A stretch of 54,092 bases of DNA from Roseiflexaceae bacterium (GTDB taxonomy: Bacteria > Chloroflexota > Chloroflexia > Chloroflexales > Roseiflexaceae). Of this stretch, positions 14,592 through 23,004 are shown piece by piece. The stretch spans positions 1-54,092 of the forward strand of contig CANJHS010000019.1 of NCBI GenBank assembly GCA_947474225.1. The letters run 5' to 3'. A program made the translations under genes and the position numbers. The notes beneath the pieces were generated by a model, which was not told the origin of the DNA, did no database searches, and was given only the letters and a program-made list of their open reading frames with translations. How positions within the stretch are numbered: position 1 is the first letter of the stretch; each line of letters starts with the position of its first letter.

Positions 14592-15803
14592 ATGCAAAAA
14601 TCCCTCCGGTCCGCTGAAGCACAACGCGGCTTCATGCTGATTACGCTGACGACCGTGCTGGCCAGCTTTGCCATGTCGGGGCAACAGGCTGTGGTGACCA
14701 ACTTCTTCGAGAATCAACTGCACCTGCAAGGTCCGCAGTTCGGCTACATCACCGCCATCCGCGAGATTCCTGGCTTCTTGATTATCTTCCTCACAGCGCT
14801 GTTCTACCGCTTGTCGTTGCCCAAACTGACCACATTAGCGTTGACCACGCTAGCCATTGGGTATGCGCTGTTCAGCATCGCGACCGACTTTGCCACGGTC
14901 ACCCCGTGGGTGATTTTGAGCTCGATGGGTTACCACACCTGGTTACAGACGCAGCACGCGCTGGCCATGAGTGTCACCACCGAAGACAAATCGGGGGCAA
15001 TCCTCGGTCATGTCACCGCGCTGGGGAACTTGGGCGGATTGGTGGCCATGGTCATCATGGCGATTGGGTTCTATCTCAAGATCATGACGTTCGCCAGCGC
15101 CTTTTGGCTGACTGGGTTGGCGGCATTGGCTGCGGGCATCATGATCTTTTCATTCCCCAGTTTGCGCAATGGGGTACCCCACGAGGTGACCACCAAGCGC
15201 GAGCCGATTGTGGTGCACAAGGACTATCGATTCTATTACATGCTCAATCTGTTGGACGGCGGCCGGCAGCAGATCTTCTTTTCGTTCGGCTTGTGGGTAT
15301 TGGCGCACAAATTCAATTTGGATGTCACCCACCTGACGATGATTCTCATCGGCGTCAATCTGGTCAATACGTTGATTGGTCGGCGTGTGGGCAAGTTGAT
15401 CGATCGTTTCGGCGAACGCCCGATGTTGGCAGCAGCAAATATTTTGTATGTGGTGGCACTGACCGGCTATGCCTTCAGCGACAACATCTGGGTGCTCGTG
15501 GCGTGTTACACGGTCTATAGTGTCATCTTCCCCATTTCGTGGGTAGGTGCCAACACATACCTGCGCAAGATTGCCTCGCACCACGATGTGGCTCCCTCGA
15601 TTGCCATGGGGTTGACCATGCAGCACGTAGCCGCAGTGATTGTGCCATTGGCGACCGGCTACATTTTGAACTTCTACGGCTACCAAATCCCGTTCATGAT
15701 TGCCTGCGCCTTCGCAGTGATTACCATGATATCGACCCGATTCATCAACCCGGCAACCCAGAAGTCCCGTTCACGACTGGCAGAAGATGCAGCAGCTGCA
15801 TAG
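14592..15803 (+). CDS. Major facilitator superfamily transporter
   Basis: This 403-aa inner-membrane protein has about twelve hydrophobic segments. The first spans roughly residues 14-36, and there is a cytoplasmic charged stretch between halves at about 195-215 (VPHEVTTKREPIVVHKDYRF). The ATG follows the PIG-L stop without a gap, so it is translationally coupled. No substrate-specific motif is recognisable. Position between a nucleoside phosphorylase/deacetylase pair and an amidohydrolase suggests uptake or export of a compound handled by them. Confidence 0.85.
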   Translation: MQKSLRSAEAQRGFMLITLTTVLASFAMSGQQAVVTNFFENQLHLQGPQFGYITAIREIPGFLIIFLTALFYRLSLPKLTTLALTTLAIGYALFSIATDFATVTPWVILSSMGYHTWLQTQHALAMSVTTEDKSGAILGHVTALGNLGGLVAMVIMAIGFYLKIMTFASAFWLTGLAALAAGIMIFSFPSLRNGVPHEVTTKREPIVVHKDYRFYYMLNLLDGGRQQIFFSFGLWVLAHKFNLDVTHLTMILIGVNLVNTLIGRRVGKLIDRFGERPMLAAANILYVVALTGYAFSDNIWVLVACYTVYSVIFPISWVGANTYLRKIASHHDVAPSIAMGLTMQHVAAVIVPLATGYILNFYGYQIPFMIACAFAVITMISTRFINPATQKSRSRLAEDAAAA

Positions 15804-15824
15804 AGGCAGCCTAAGGAGTATGCA

Positions 15825-17444
15825 ATGTCGCTCTCGCCCAATTTGATTGTGCACAATGCCAAGGTCATCACACTCGATCCGACCAAACCACAAGTGAGTG
15901 CGGTCGCCTCGTTGAATGGTATGGTTGTCGCCACCGGCGACGACGCGAGTATCTTGGCGCTGGCAGGTCCCGGCACCAAAATACTCAACCTCAACGGTGC
16001 GATGGTCATCCCGGGCTTCAACGACTCACATAACCACATGCTCGAAGTGGGCATCAAGTTGACGCGCATCTCGCTCGACGAATGCAAATCCCTCAAAGAA
16101 ATCCACGATTTAGTTGCTGCCGCAGCCAAAAAGACCCCGGCTGGGCAGTGGATTATCGGCGAAGGCTGGAACGAATCGTTCTTGGTCGAAAACCGCGTGC
16201 CCACCCGCGCAGACATCGACAGCGCCACCGACAAGCACCCCGTGTTGCTCAAGCGCTTCTTCAACATGGACACCGTCAACAGCGTCGCACTGCGCATGGC
16301 GGGCGTCGACGCCAACACGGCCGACCCGGCCGGCGGCTCGATCGAACGATTCCCCGACGGTACACCCAACGGCATCTTGCGCGCCGCCGCCAAGTTGCTG
16401 GTGCGTAATCTGTTGCCGGCCGTGACCCAAGAGCAATGCGTCGAGGGCATCGACAAGGCCGGTCAGCAGTATTTGACCTATGGAATTACCAGCATCCAAG
16501 AGCCTGGGCTCTACCCGTGGGAAATCCGCGGCTACATGGCCGCCCACCGCGAAGGCAAACTGCACCAGCGCACGTCGTTGATGCCGTCATGGCACGGCTT
16601 CCGTGAAGAAGAAAACGAAGCTGAACTCGACGACCGGGCTGCCAACTTGGGCATCTGGAGCGGCTTGGGCGACGACATGTTGCGCATGACTGCCCTCAAG
16701 ATGGCTGTCGACGGCGGCACCACCAGCCGGACGGCATGGATGTTCAACCCGTTCGTCGGCGAAAAGACCGTGCGCGACTTCAATCGCCTCAACCCGGCCG
16801 ATCTGCGCCGCTACTTCAAGCGTGGGCACGACCTGGGCTGGGACATCGGCATCCATGCCATCGGTGACCGCGCCCACCACGAGTCGGCGCTGGCCTTTGC
16901 CGATGCCGTGGCCGCCAATCCACGTGACCACCGCCACAACATCATCCATGCCTACTTCGCCAGCGAACAATCACTCGACGCCATGGCCAAGTACAAAATC
17001 GGCGCCGTCATCCAGCCGACGTTCATCTACTTCGAAGGCGACGATTTGTTCCGCGACGTCGGCGAAGAGCTGGCCCACGAGTACAAGCCGGCCAAGACGT
17101 ACCTCAAGCGTGGCATCCCGATGATCGCCTCGAGCGACATCCCCAGCACGTTCCACTACAATCCCTTCATCAGCTTATATAGCCTGGTCACCCGCAAAAC
17201 CCACAAGGGCACGGTGATTGCACCCCAAGAAGCCATCAGCCGTATCGAGGCATTGCGCTCCTACACCGCCAGCCCAACCTGGCTGACCCGCGAAGAACAC
17301 CTCAAGGGCATCTTGATGCCCGGCATGTTGGCCGACATGGCCGTCCTCGACCGCGACTACCTGACCTGCAGCGACGAAGAAATCCTGCAAATCAAGGTCA
17401 CCACCACCATCCTCGGCGGCAAGGTGGTCTATCAGCGCGGGTAA
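15825..17444 (+). CDS. Amidohydrolase, YtcJ-like
   Basis: This 539-aa metal-dependent hydrolase belongs to the amidohydrolase superfamily. The first metal-site HxH is H69/H71 (FNDSHNHMLEVG). Later ligand regions are the GIHAIGDRAH stretch and ASSDIPSTFHYNP, with a C-terminal ILGGKVVYQRG strand closing the beta-sandwich. YtcJ-type enzymes cleave amide or ester bonds in varied substrates, and homology does not give the substrate. AAGGAG lies about 7 nt before the ATG, 21 bp after the MFS gene. It is the last gene of the mtnP cluster; a palindrome with a T-rich flank follows. Confidence 0.88.
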   Translation: MSLSPNLIVHNAKVITLDPTKPQVSAVASLNGMVVATGDDASILALAGPGTKILNLNGAMVIPGFNDSHNHMLEVGIKLTRISLDECKSLKEIHDLVAAAAKKTPAGQWIIGEGWNESFLVENRVPTRADIDSATDKHPVLLKRFFNMDTVNSVALRMAGVDANTADPAGGSIERFPDGTPNGILRAAAKLLVRNLLPAVTQEQCVEGIDKAGQQYLTYGITSIQEPGLYPWEIRGYMAAHREGKLHQRTSLMPSWHGFREEENEAELDDRAANLGIWSGLGDDMLRMTALKMAVDGGTTSRTAWMFNPFVGEKTVRDFNRLNPADLRRYFKRGHDLGWDIGIHAIGDRAHHESALAFADAVAANPRDHRHNIIHAYFASEQSLDAMAKYKIGAVIQPTFIYFEGDDLFRDVGEELAHEYKPAKTYLKRGIPMIASSDIPSTFHYNPFISLYSLVTRKTHKGTVIAPQEAISRIEALRSYTASPTWLTREEHLKGILMPGMLADMAVLDRDYLTCSDEEILQIKVTTTILGGKVVYQRG

Positions 17445-17499
17445 CGCTGCTGCTCCCACACGGGATTGAGCGCGGGTTCTTTCGACTGAGGTTTCTTTT

Positions 17500-17567
17500 G
17501 AGCGGGGTTTATTGCAATAAACCCCGCTCATTTATTTTCCCTGTTCAAATCAATAAACCCTGCTCAA
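17500..17567. repeat. Palindrome member 2 plus a duplicated half-arm
   Basis: GAGCGGGGTTTATTG with its exact complement forms a 30-bp perfect palindrome at 17500-17529, related to the one at 9298. About 20 bp further on the right arm recurs imperfectly (AATAAACCCTGCTCA, before TTTTTG). It probably terminates the mtnP cluster. The rest of the 215-bp gap before clpP holds only a promoter. Confidence 0.8.
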
Positions 17568-17606
17568 TTTTTGTGCCCCACTCGGCATTCGTCAAAAAAC
17601 GCTTTA

Positions 17607-17615
17607 TGGTATACT
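17607..17615 (+). promoter_or_regulatory. Extended -10 promoter of clpP
   Basis: TGG is followed directly by TATACT (17610-17615), about 45 bp before the clpP ATG. No good -35 box is visible, which fits an extended -10 promoter. Confidence 0.5.
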
Positions 17616-17659
17616 TCTAGAGCATTGGGCACGCCCATGCGCATCTGGAGGAGCACATT

Positions 17660-18250
17660 ATGCCTATTATTCCGAGTGTCGTCGAGCGCACCCCCCGGGG
17701 CGAACGCGGCTGGGACCTGTATTCACGCCTGCTCCAAGAGCGGGTCATTATGTTGGCTGCACCCATTGACGACGATGTGGCATCGTCGATTGTTGCGCAG
17801 TTACTGTACCTGCAGCACCAAGATTCAAAGCGAGACGTCTGGTTCTACATCAACAGCCCGGGCGGGAGCGTCCGCGATGGTCTGGCCATCTACGACACCA
17901 TGCACATCATCAATCCTGACGTCAACACGGTCTGTGTGGGTCGCGCGGGCAGCATGGCAACCATTCTGTTGGCGGGTGGTACCAAAGGCAAGCGCTATGC
18001 GTTGCCGCACTCGACCATCCACTTCCATCCCGCCGGCGGCGGCGCGCAGGGCTATGCGCCCGATGTCGAGCGCATGGTGGCGGAATTGCTGCGCCTGCAG
18101 TCGGTGGGCAACGGGTTGTTGTCGGCCGATACGGGTCGTACCTCCGAAGAAATCACCCGTGACTTCTCGCGTGATAAGTTCATGACCCCCACCGAAGCCA
18201 AAGACTACGGGTTCATCGATCACATCCTCGACGTTCCCGCCCGCGGATAA
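17660..18250 (+). CDS. clpP: ATP-dependent Clp protease proteolytic subunit
   Basis: This is the serine-protease subunit (196 aa) that forms the barrel used by ClpX/ClpA/ClpC unfoldases. The triad is S98 (GRAGSMA), H123 (STIHFHPAGG) and D172 (SRDKFM). The stretch INSPGGSVRDGLAIYD is typical. Where most ClpPs read IHQPLGG after the catalytic histidine region, this one reads FHPAGGG, a divergent handle region often seen in second ClpP paralogues. GGAGGAG is placed well before the ATG. No clpX or tig is adjacent. fabI follows after a hairpin. Confidence 0.93.
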   Translation: MPIIPSVVERTPRGERGWDLYSRLLQERVIMLAAPIDDDVASSIVAQLLYLQHQDSKRDVWFYINSPGGSVRDGLAIYDTMHIINPDVNTVCVGRAGSMATILLAGGTKGKRYALPHSTIHFHPAGGGAQGYAPDVERMVAELLRLQSVGNGLLSADTGRTSEEITRDFSRDKFMTPTEAKDYGFIDHILDVPARG

Positions 18251-18264
18251 CGAATAGTGGATTC

Positions 18265-18290
18265 CACTCCGGCTGAGTCGGAGTGCTTTT
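18265..18290 (+). terminator. Hairpin with short T tract between clpP and fabI
   Basis: CACTCCG (18265-18271) pairs with CGGAGTG (18279-18285), followed by CTTTT. It may terminate clpP or partly attenuate read-through into fabI, whose ribosome site AAGGAG begins a few bases later. Confidence 0.65.
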
Positions 18291-18308
18291 GACAAGGAGC
18301 CATTCACG

Positions 18309-19082
18309 ATGGGATTACTCACCGGCAAACGCGCCCTCATCATGGGCCTGGCCAATGACAACTCTATTGCCTGGGGCATTTCGAAAGCATTCCACGCCGA
18401 AGGCGCGGAGCTCTGCTTCACCTATGTCGGCGATGCCATCGAAAAGCGTGTGCGGCCATTGGCAGCCAGCTTGGGCGTCGACTTCATCGAGCCCTGCAAC
18501 GTCGACAGCGACAGCGACATCGACAATCTGATGGTCGCCATCAAAAACCGCTGGGGCACCTTTGACATCATCATCCACGCCATTGGTTTCGCCAAAAAAG
18601 AAGAACTCGCTGGCGATTACTTGAATGTGACCCGCGAAGGCTTCCGGATTGCGATGGACATCAGCGTCTATTCGCTGACGGCTGTGGTCAAAGCAGCCCG
18701 CCCGATACTCAACAACGGCGGTTCCGTGCTGACCTTGACCTACCATGGCTCGCAGCAGGTCGCCCAAAACTACAACGTCATGGGCGTTGCCAAAGCAGCC
18801 CTCGAGGCCAGCGTGCGCTACCTGGCCAGCGACCTCGGTCCCGATAACATCCGCTGCAACGCCATCAGTGCGGGTCCGATCCGCACGTTGGCAGCCAGCG
18901 GCATTTCGGGCTTCAAAGATCTGCTCAAAAACTTCCCAGACGTCGCACCGCTGCGCCGCTTGGTCACCCAAGAAGACGTCGGCAACATGGCGATGGTGTT
19001 GTGCAGCGATTTGGCATCAGCCACCACCGGCGAGATTATCTATGTCGATGCCGGATTCCGCAACGTCAGCGTCAAAATCTAG
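18309..19082 (+). CDS. fabI: Enoyl-[acyl-carrier-protein] reductase [NADH]
   Basis: The enzyme catalyses the last reduction of each fatty-acid elongation cycle and is the target of triclosan-type inhibitors in other bacteria. At 257 aa it has normal length. It has the FabI-type cofactor motif GLANDNSIAWGIS and the catalytic set Y145, Y155 and K162 (one residue off E. coli Y146/Y156/K163). The substrate loop region SAGPIRTLAASGISGF is also present. AAGGAG is 8 nt before the ATG. No other fatty-acid genes are near. Confidence 0.95.
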   Translation: MGLLTGKRALIMGLANDNSIAWGISKAFHAEGAELCFTYVGDAIEKRVRPLAASLGVDFIEPCNVDSDSDIDNLMVAIKNRWGTFDIIIHAIGFAKKEELAGDYLNVTREGFRIAMDISVYSLTAVVKAARPILNNGGSVLTLTYHGSQQVAQNYNVMGVAKAALEASVRYLASDLGPDNIRCNAISAGPIRTLAASGISGFKDLLKNFPDVAPLRRLVTQEDVGNMAMVLCSDLASATTGEIIYVDAGFRNVSVKI

Positions 19083-19097
19083 TCCAACCCACAACAA

Positions 19098-19136
19098 CCG
19101 CCCGTGGTGCGCATGCACCACGGGCGGCTTTCTTTT
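19098..19136 (+). terminator. Rho-independent terminator of fabI
   Basis: CCGCCCGTGGTGC (19098-19110) and its complement (19115-19127) enclose a GCAT loop, followed by CTTTCTTTT. It lies between the convergent fabI and AI-2E transporter genes. Confidence 0.9.
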
Positions 19137-19146
19137 GACTCAGAAC

Positions 19147-20217
19147 CTAATGGTCTTCAGGGAGCGTGTCAGAGCTGATGAGTTTGTGATAGACCCAGCG
19201 CAACATGTACTGCATGACTGACATGACCGGGATTGCCAAAAACAACCCTAGCGCACCGCCGATAGCCGCGCCACCGAGGATTGCAGCAATGACCAAGATT
19301 GGATGCAAATGCACCGCAGGTCCGACAACCGCAGGGATAATGACATAGTCTTCGAACATGCGTAATGCGAGGTAGATCCCGCCGATGACGCCACCAACGA
19401 CCAGCACCGAATCTGCGAACGGCAATGGATGCTGAAATACCGCCATTACAATCGCAAAACCAGCAGCAGACCAGGGCCCGATGATGGGCAATATCTCAAC
19501 GACACCACTAACAATACCAATCAGCAATGCGTAGCGCACCCCGAGCAACCAGAGTGCAATCGTCGTCAACACTGCCATAATCGGGATGAGCAGGAGCGTT
19601 CCACGAATGTATCCACGCAGGATGCCATTAATGTGCCGTCCGACGTGGGCGACTTCGGCTTGATGTTCAGCTGGTACGAGCTCAAAAACAACCTGCGCGA
19701 CACGTTTCCCATTGATCAAGAGAAAGAAGCTGGTAATCACAAATGCCAGGGTGTGGAGAAACCCTTCGATGGCGCCAACGAATATTCTCGGCAGGCTGGC
19801 AGGAATCGAACTGAGCCGTGCCTCAATTGTGCTGGTAATTTGCGGCCCGATATTGAGCGTCGTTTCACCAACGGTGAACGAGAGTTTTTTTATGCTTTCG
19901 ATTGCACGTGGTAAATCTGCACGCAGTGCAGTGTATTGGCTGGTAATCAGCGGGCCGAGTTGCATCCCCACCAACACCAACACACCCACCAAAATGAGGA
20001 AAAAAAGCGAGGTTGCCCATATACGCGAACCGCGCAAGAAGGGTGCAGACCAATCAATCAGCGGGGTGAAGATATACGCGAAGATCGCCGCTCCAAAGAA
20101 TACGATCGCGACATCGTGGATAGCGGTATAGAGTATATAGGCAAGCGCGAGGGTCACACCGGCTGCGAGCAGCTTCATCATCGGGGTAAAAACTATGCTC
20201 GGTCGTGGTGATTGCAT
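19147..20217 (-). CDS. AI-2E family transporter (PerM/TqsA-like)
   Basis: This polytopic membrane protein (about 356 aa) has roughly eight hydrophobic segments. It carries the family's central soluble region (about residues 85-150) and the characteristic MFEDYVIIPAVVGPAVHLHP motif near the C-terminal third. Members have been linked to autoinducer-2 export or Na+/H+ exchange, and the true substrate is uncertain. The start at 20217 (MQSPRPS) has GAGG 5 nt upstream; an ATG at 20250 is possible. It is the last gene of the minC-minD-minE strand run, 87 bp after minE, so it may be co-transcribed. Confidence 0.88.
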   Translation of the reverse strand: MQSPRPSIVFTPMMKLLAAGVTLALAYILYTAIHDVAIVFFGAAIFAYIFTPLIDWSAPFLRGSRIWATSLFFLILVGVLVLVGMQLGPLITSQYTALRADLPRAIESIKKLSFTVGETTLNIGPQITSTIEARLSSIPASLPRIFVGAIEGFLHTLAFVITSFFLLINGKRVAQVVFELVPAEHQAEVAHVGRHINGILRGYIRGTLLLIPIMAVLTTIALWLLGVRYALLIGIVSGVVEILPIIGPWSAAGFAIVMAVFQHPLPFADSVLVVGGVIGGIYLALRMFEDYVIIPAVVGPAVHLHPILVIAAILGGAAIGGALGLFLAIPVMSVMQYMLRWVYHKLISSDTLPEDH

Positions 20218-20304
20218 ACTAGCCTCGACAATTACATGTGCAGTCGTCACATTTCGACGTCCTGTTGGGTGGAGAGTGTTGCTACGGTGTCATGCAAAGC
20301 GGTT

Positions 20305-20553
20305 TCACCCGCGGTTACGTGCAATGGGGATACGCGTCTCGAGTTGGTCCATATGATTGTCGGTTTGCGTCACACTGATGGCGATTGCCTCAGCATCAAT
20401 TCCCGGGACATAGCGTTTGATAACTTCGCACAATTCTGCCTTCATGCGATTCATCATCTCGGGAGTGAGTTTGACACGGTCCGATACCAGCACACTCAAA
20501 AGCCTACTGCGGGCAGCGTCGGCAGATCCTTTATTGCGTCCAAAGAATCCCAT
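20305..20553 (-). CDS. minE: Cell division topological specificity factor MinE
   Basis: This 82-aa protein stimulates MinD ATPase and drives pole-to-pole or ring patterning that places the division septum. The N-terminal amphipathic start (MGFFGRNK) is the membrane-targeting part. RSRLLSVLVSDRVKLTPEMMNRMKAEL is the MinD-binding switch, and IKRYVPGIDAEAIAISV begins the dimer domain. AAAGGAG lies about 7 nt before the ATG. It follows minD by 26 bp in the same operon. Confidence 0.93.
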   Translation of the reverse strand: MGFFGRNKGSADAARSRLLSVLVSDRVKLTPEMMNRMKAELCEVIKRYVPGIDAEAIAISVTQTDNHMDQLETRIPIARNRG

Positions 20554-20579
20554 AATGGACTCCTTTCGTACGATGCGAC

Positions 20580-21377
20580 TCAGCGTTTACCCTGAAACAT
20601 GCCGGACAGTCGTTCCATCAACGATGGATTATCTTCGATAGGATCAATGTTGATTGATTCACCGAGGATGCGGCGGGCAATGTCCATGTAGTACTTGCCC
20701 GTCTTGGATGCTTTGTCCAGCACCAACACCTCACCGCGATTGGTAGCGGTAATCACTGCTTCGTCGTCGGGGATAATGCCGATCAAATCGATGGCAAGTA
20801 TTTGGAGCAAATCCTCTACCGACATCATCTCGCCAGAACGTACCATCTTGGGACGCAAGCGATTGATGATCAACTTGGGGTGCCCTTTGCCAGCAGCTTC
20901 GCACAGACCAATGATGCGGTCTGCATCGCGGACTGCGGATACCTCAGGAGTCGTCACAATGATGACTTCGTCCGCACCGGCGATGGCGTTTTTAAAACCA
21001 CTTTCGATGCCTGCGGGGCTATCGATAATGACGTAATCTGCTTCACTCCGTAATTGGTCGACCAGTTCAATCATCTCTGTTTGCGAGACGGCATCTTTGT
21101 CTTTGGTCTGGGCAGCAGGGAGGAGGTACAACTCACCGTAGTGTTTGTCTTTGATAAGCGCCTGGCGCAGACGACAATTGCCTTCGATGACGTCTACGAG
21201 GTCATAGACAATCCGATTCTCGAGTCCCAACACAACATCGAGATTCCGCAATCCGATGTCTGCATCGACCACGATGACTTTTTTGCCAAGCATTGCCAAA
21301 GCAGTGCCGAGATTTGCCGTAGACGTCGTTTTGCCGACCCCACCCTTACCGGATGTAATAGTGATGACTTTCGCCAT
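20580..21377 (-). CDS. minD: Septum site-determining ATPase MinD
   Basis: MinD is a membrane-binding ParA/MinD-type ATPase of 265 aa that recruits MinC and MinE. The deviant Walker A GKGGVGKTT is at residues 10-18, VDADIGLRNLD follows, and IDSPAG is the Walker B region. The C-terminal SLMERLSGMFQGKR is a classic amphipathic membrane-targeting helix. The ATG at 21377 has GGGAG 10 nt upstream; a 17-codon extension lacks homology. It starts 34 bp after the minC stop. Confidence 0.96.
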   Translation of the reverse strand: MAKVITITSGKGGVGKTTSTANLGTALAMLGKKVIVVDADIGLRNLDVVLGLENRIVYDLVDVIEGNCRLRQALIKDKHYGELYLLPAAQTKDKDAVSQTEMIELVDQLRSEADYVIIDSPAGIESGFKNAIAGADEVIIVTTPEVSAVRDADRIIGLCEAAGKGHPKLIINRLRPKMVRSGEMMSVEDLLQILAIDLIGIIPDDEAVITATNRGEVLVLDKASKTGKYYMDIARRILGESINIDPIEDNPSLMERLSGMFQGKR

Positions 21378-21411
21378 GGTACGTTGCTCCCGTGTCTGTC
21401 TAAGCGTCGAT

Positions 21412-22071
21412 TCAGCGTCGATAGTCATGCCATGCGTGCACGGCGATGTGCGTCTCTTCGATACAGGCTATCTCTGGAATTTTTTGGCCCTGGTCTTCGG
21501 GTGCCCGTGCACGCAGGTCCGCGATGCGTAACTGCGTTGCGGACAGCTCGATTGCACAAATAACTGCAGTGCGATCACCCATCGCACCGGCGTGGATGAC
21601 ACCTCTGACACGACCAAATACCATCACGCTGCCCGAAGCAATCACCTCTGCGCCCGCATTTATATCACCCAACAGCATCACATCGCCGTGATGGCGCAGA
21701 ATCTGGCCGGAACGAACATTCCTGGCCATGACAACACTCGTCTGTTCGGCTTCCACAGCGGTGCTCTTGGTCAATGGTGGTTTTGCGATGAACCCCATGG
21801 TGCGCGCCTCGGCACGGACGGTACGTGACTCGGACAAGATATCTACCGGCGCATTCTGGTACTCACGCATCATTGTTTGCAATTCATCAAGCGACTGCGT
21901 GCTCAATTCACGCTCTCCAAGGTCGAGCGACAATTTCATTCCTTGCAAAAGCGCCGCACCGTCGGTGAGTTGCTTTTTGAGGGCGCTGAGTGCATCGGAC
22001 CATTCGCAGGTATCAAGTATCTGCACCCGCAAGCCACCACGGGCACCTTTGATTGTGATGTAGTCAGTCAT
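21412..22071 (-). CDS. minC: Septum site-determining protein MinC
   Basis: This inhibitor of FtsZ assembly is about 219 aa. An N-terminal FtsZ-inhibiting domain occupies about the first 95 residues. A linker follows, then the C-terminal beta-helical MinD-binding domain (GQILRHHGDVMLLGDINAGAEVIASG, VFGRVRGVIHAGAMGD). The start is uncertain. MTDYITIKG at 22071 was chosen because the perfect -10 box at 22103-22108 would place transcription near 22096, which rules out the longer in-frame GTG at 22098. No clear ribosome site is visible. Confidence 0.9.
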   Translation of the reverse strand: MTDYITIKGARGGLRVQILDTCEWSDALSALKKQLTDGAALLQGMKLSLDLGERELSTQSLDELQTMMREYQNAPVDILSESRTVRAEARTMGFIAKPPLTKSTAVEAEQTSVVMARNVRSGQILRHHGDVMLLGDINAGAEVIASGSVMVFGRVRGVIHAGAMGDRTAVICAIELSATQLRIADLRARAPEDQGQKIPEIACIEETHIAVHAWHDYRR

Positions 22072-22102
22072 GGGTGCTCGCATGTGTATCATTTTCACTA
22101 TT

Positions 22103-22108
22103 ATTATA
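22103..22108 (-). promoter_or_regulatory. -10 box of the min operon
   Basis: TATAAT on the reverse strand, with no recognisable -35 box, gives an expected start near 22096 and a leader of about 25 nt before minC. Confidence 0.5.
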
Positions 22109-22200
22109 TATCACTGTGTGTGCACTGTTCTCCCATAGGTTCATGCAAAGCCTGTGGAGTATGATATGATTGTAGAAATATATTTTCAAAGAGGTTGGCT

Positions 22201-22998
22201 ATGGTACGGATAAGCCGTATTCTGGTTCTGTTGATGACCCTTGCATTGGTCACGAGCTGTGGGCTATTTAGCGATGACACGCTTCATATCGCAGATGTTA
22301 CCAAAAGCATTGACACATTTGTCGGCAAAGACATCACCGTTGCAGGCGCGTATCTTTCCAAAACCGGCTCTGATCCTCTTTCGATCATGGCAGCTGGTGT
22401 CAGCACGCTCGATAATGGCCTGGATGCCCAGCCGTTGGGTGATGCCATCTGGGTGGACAACATCGGCGAAGACGTCACGATGAATTTGCATCGCCCAGGC
22501 GACGCAGTTTATGGATTTGTCAAGCTAACGGGTCGCATAGAGGCTGGTGCTTTTGGTGCCGGTGGTGTCTACAAACACCGGATTGCGGTGACCAAATCCG
22601 AAATAATCGAACAAATCAAACGCACTGAATCACGCCTCGTCAACGAGAGCCTCGGCGAAGGCAAAGTTTCTCTCTTTGAATTGGCTGACAACGGCACCAA
22701 GTACAACGGTCAGACGGTCACCACCCAAGGGTATTACTTTTGGAATTCGGTCATCTATGTACTGGCAGAAGGTGTCGCAGTCGAAGAAGACGGTACGAGC
22801 CCGCAACCAATTGGCAAAATAATTTGGATGGAAGGGTTCCCACCTGATCAATCCGCCAATCTGAATGTCGGACCCAACAACAGCTTTGTATGGGGCAAAG
22901 TCGAGGTCACCGGCAATTTCCAGAGTGGTGGTCAATTCGGTCGTGACGGTGCTTATACAGCGCTGTTTACTGTCACATCCGCCAAGACAATCAAGTAA
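22201..22998 (+). CDS. Predicted lipoprotein with two tandem copies of one domain
   Basis: I do not recognise the family. The 265-aa protein has a lipoprotein signal peptide with lipobox LVTSC, predicted lipidated Cys at 20. The rest is two copies of the same roughly 100-residue beta-rich domain (about 30-130 and 152-265). Copy 1 has FVGKDITVAGAY, QPLGDAIWVDN and VYGFVKLTGRIEAG; copy 2 has YNGQTVTTQGYY, QPIGKIIWMEG and VWGKVEVTGNFQSG. The pattern suggests an OB-fold-like barrel. AGAGG precedes the ATG at 22201. It is divergent from minC and 6 bp before the rimI-like gene. An extracytoplasmic role is inferred from the signal only. Confidence 0.75.
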   Translation: MVRISRILVLLMTLALVTSCGLFSDDTLHIADVTKSIDTFVGKDITVAGAYLSKTGSDPLSIMAAGVSTLDNGLDAQPLGDAIWVDNIGEDVTMNLHRPGDAVYGFVKLTGRIEAGAFGAGGVYKHRIAVTKSEIIEQIKRTESRLVNESLGEGKVSLFELADNGTKYNGQTVTTQGYYFWNSVIYVLAEGVAVEEDGTSPQPIGKIIWMEGFPPDQSANLNVGPNNSFVWGKVEVTGNFQSGGQFGRDGAYTALFTVTSAKTIK

Positions 22999-23004
22999 TC
23001 TTCT

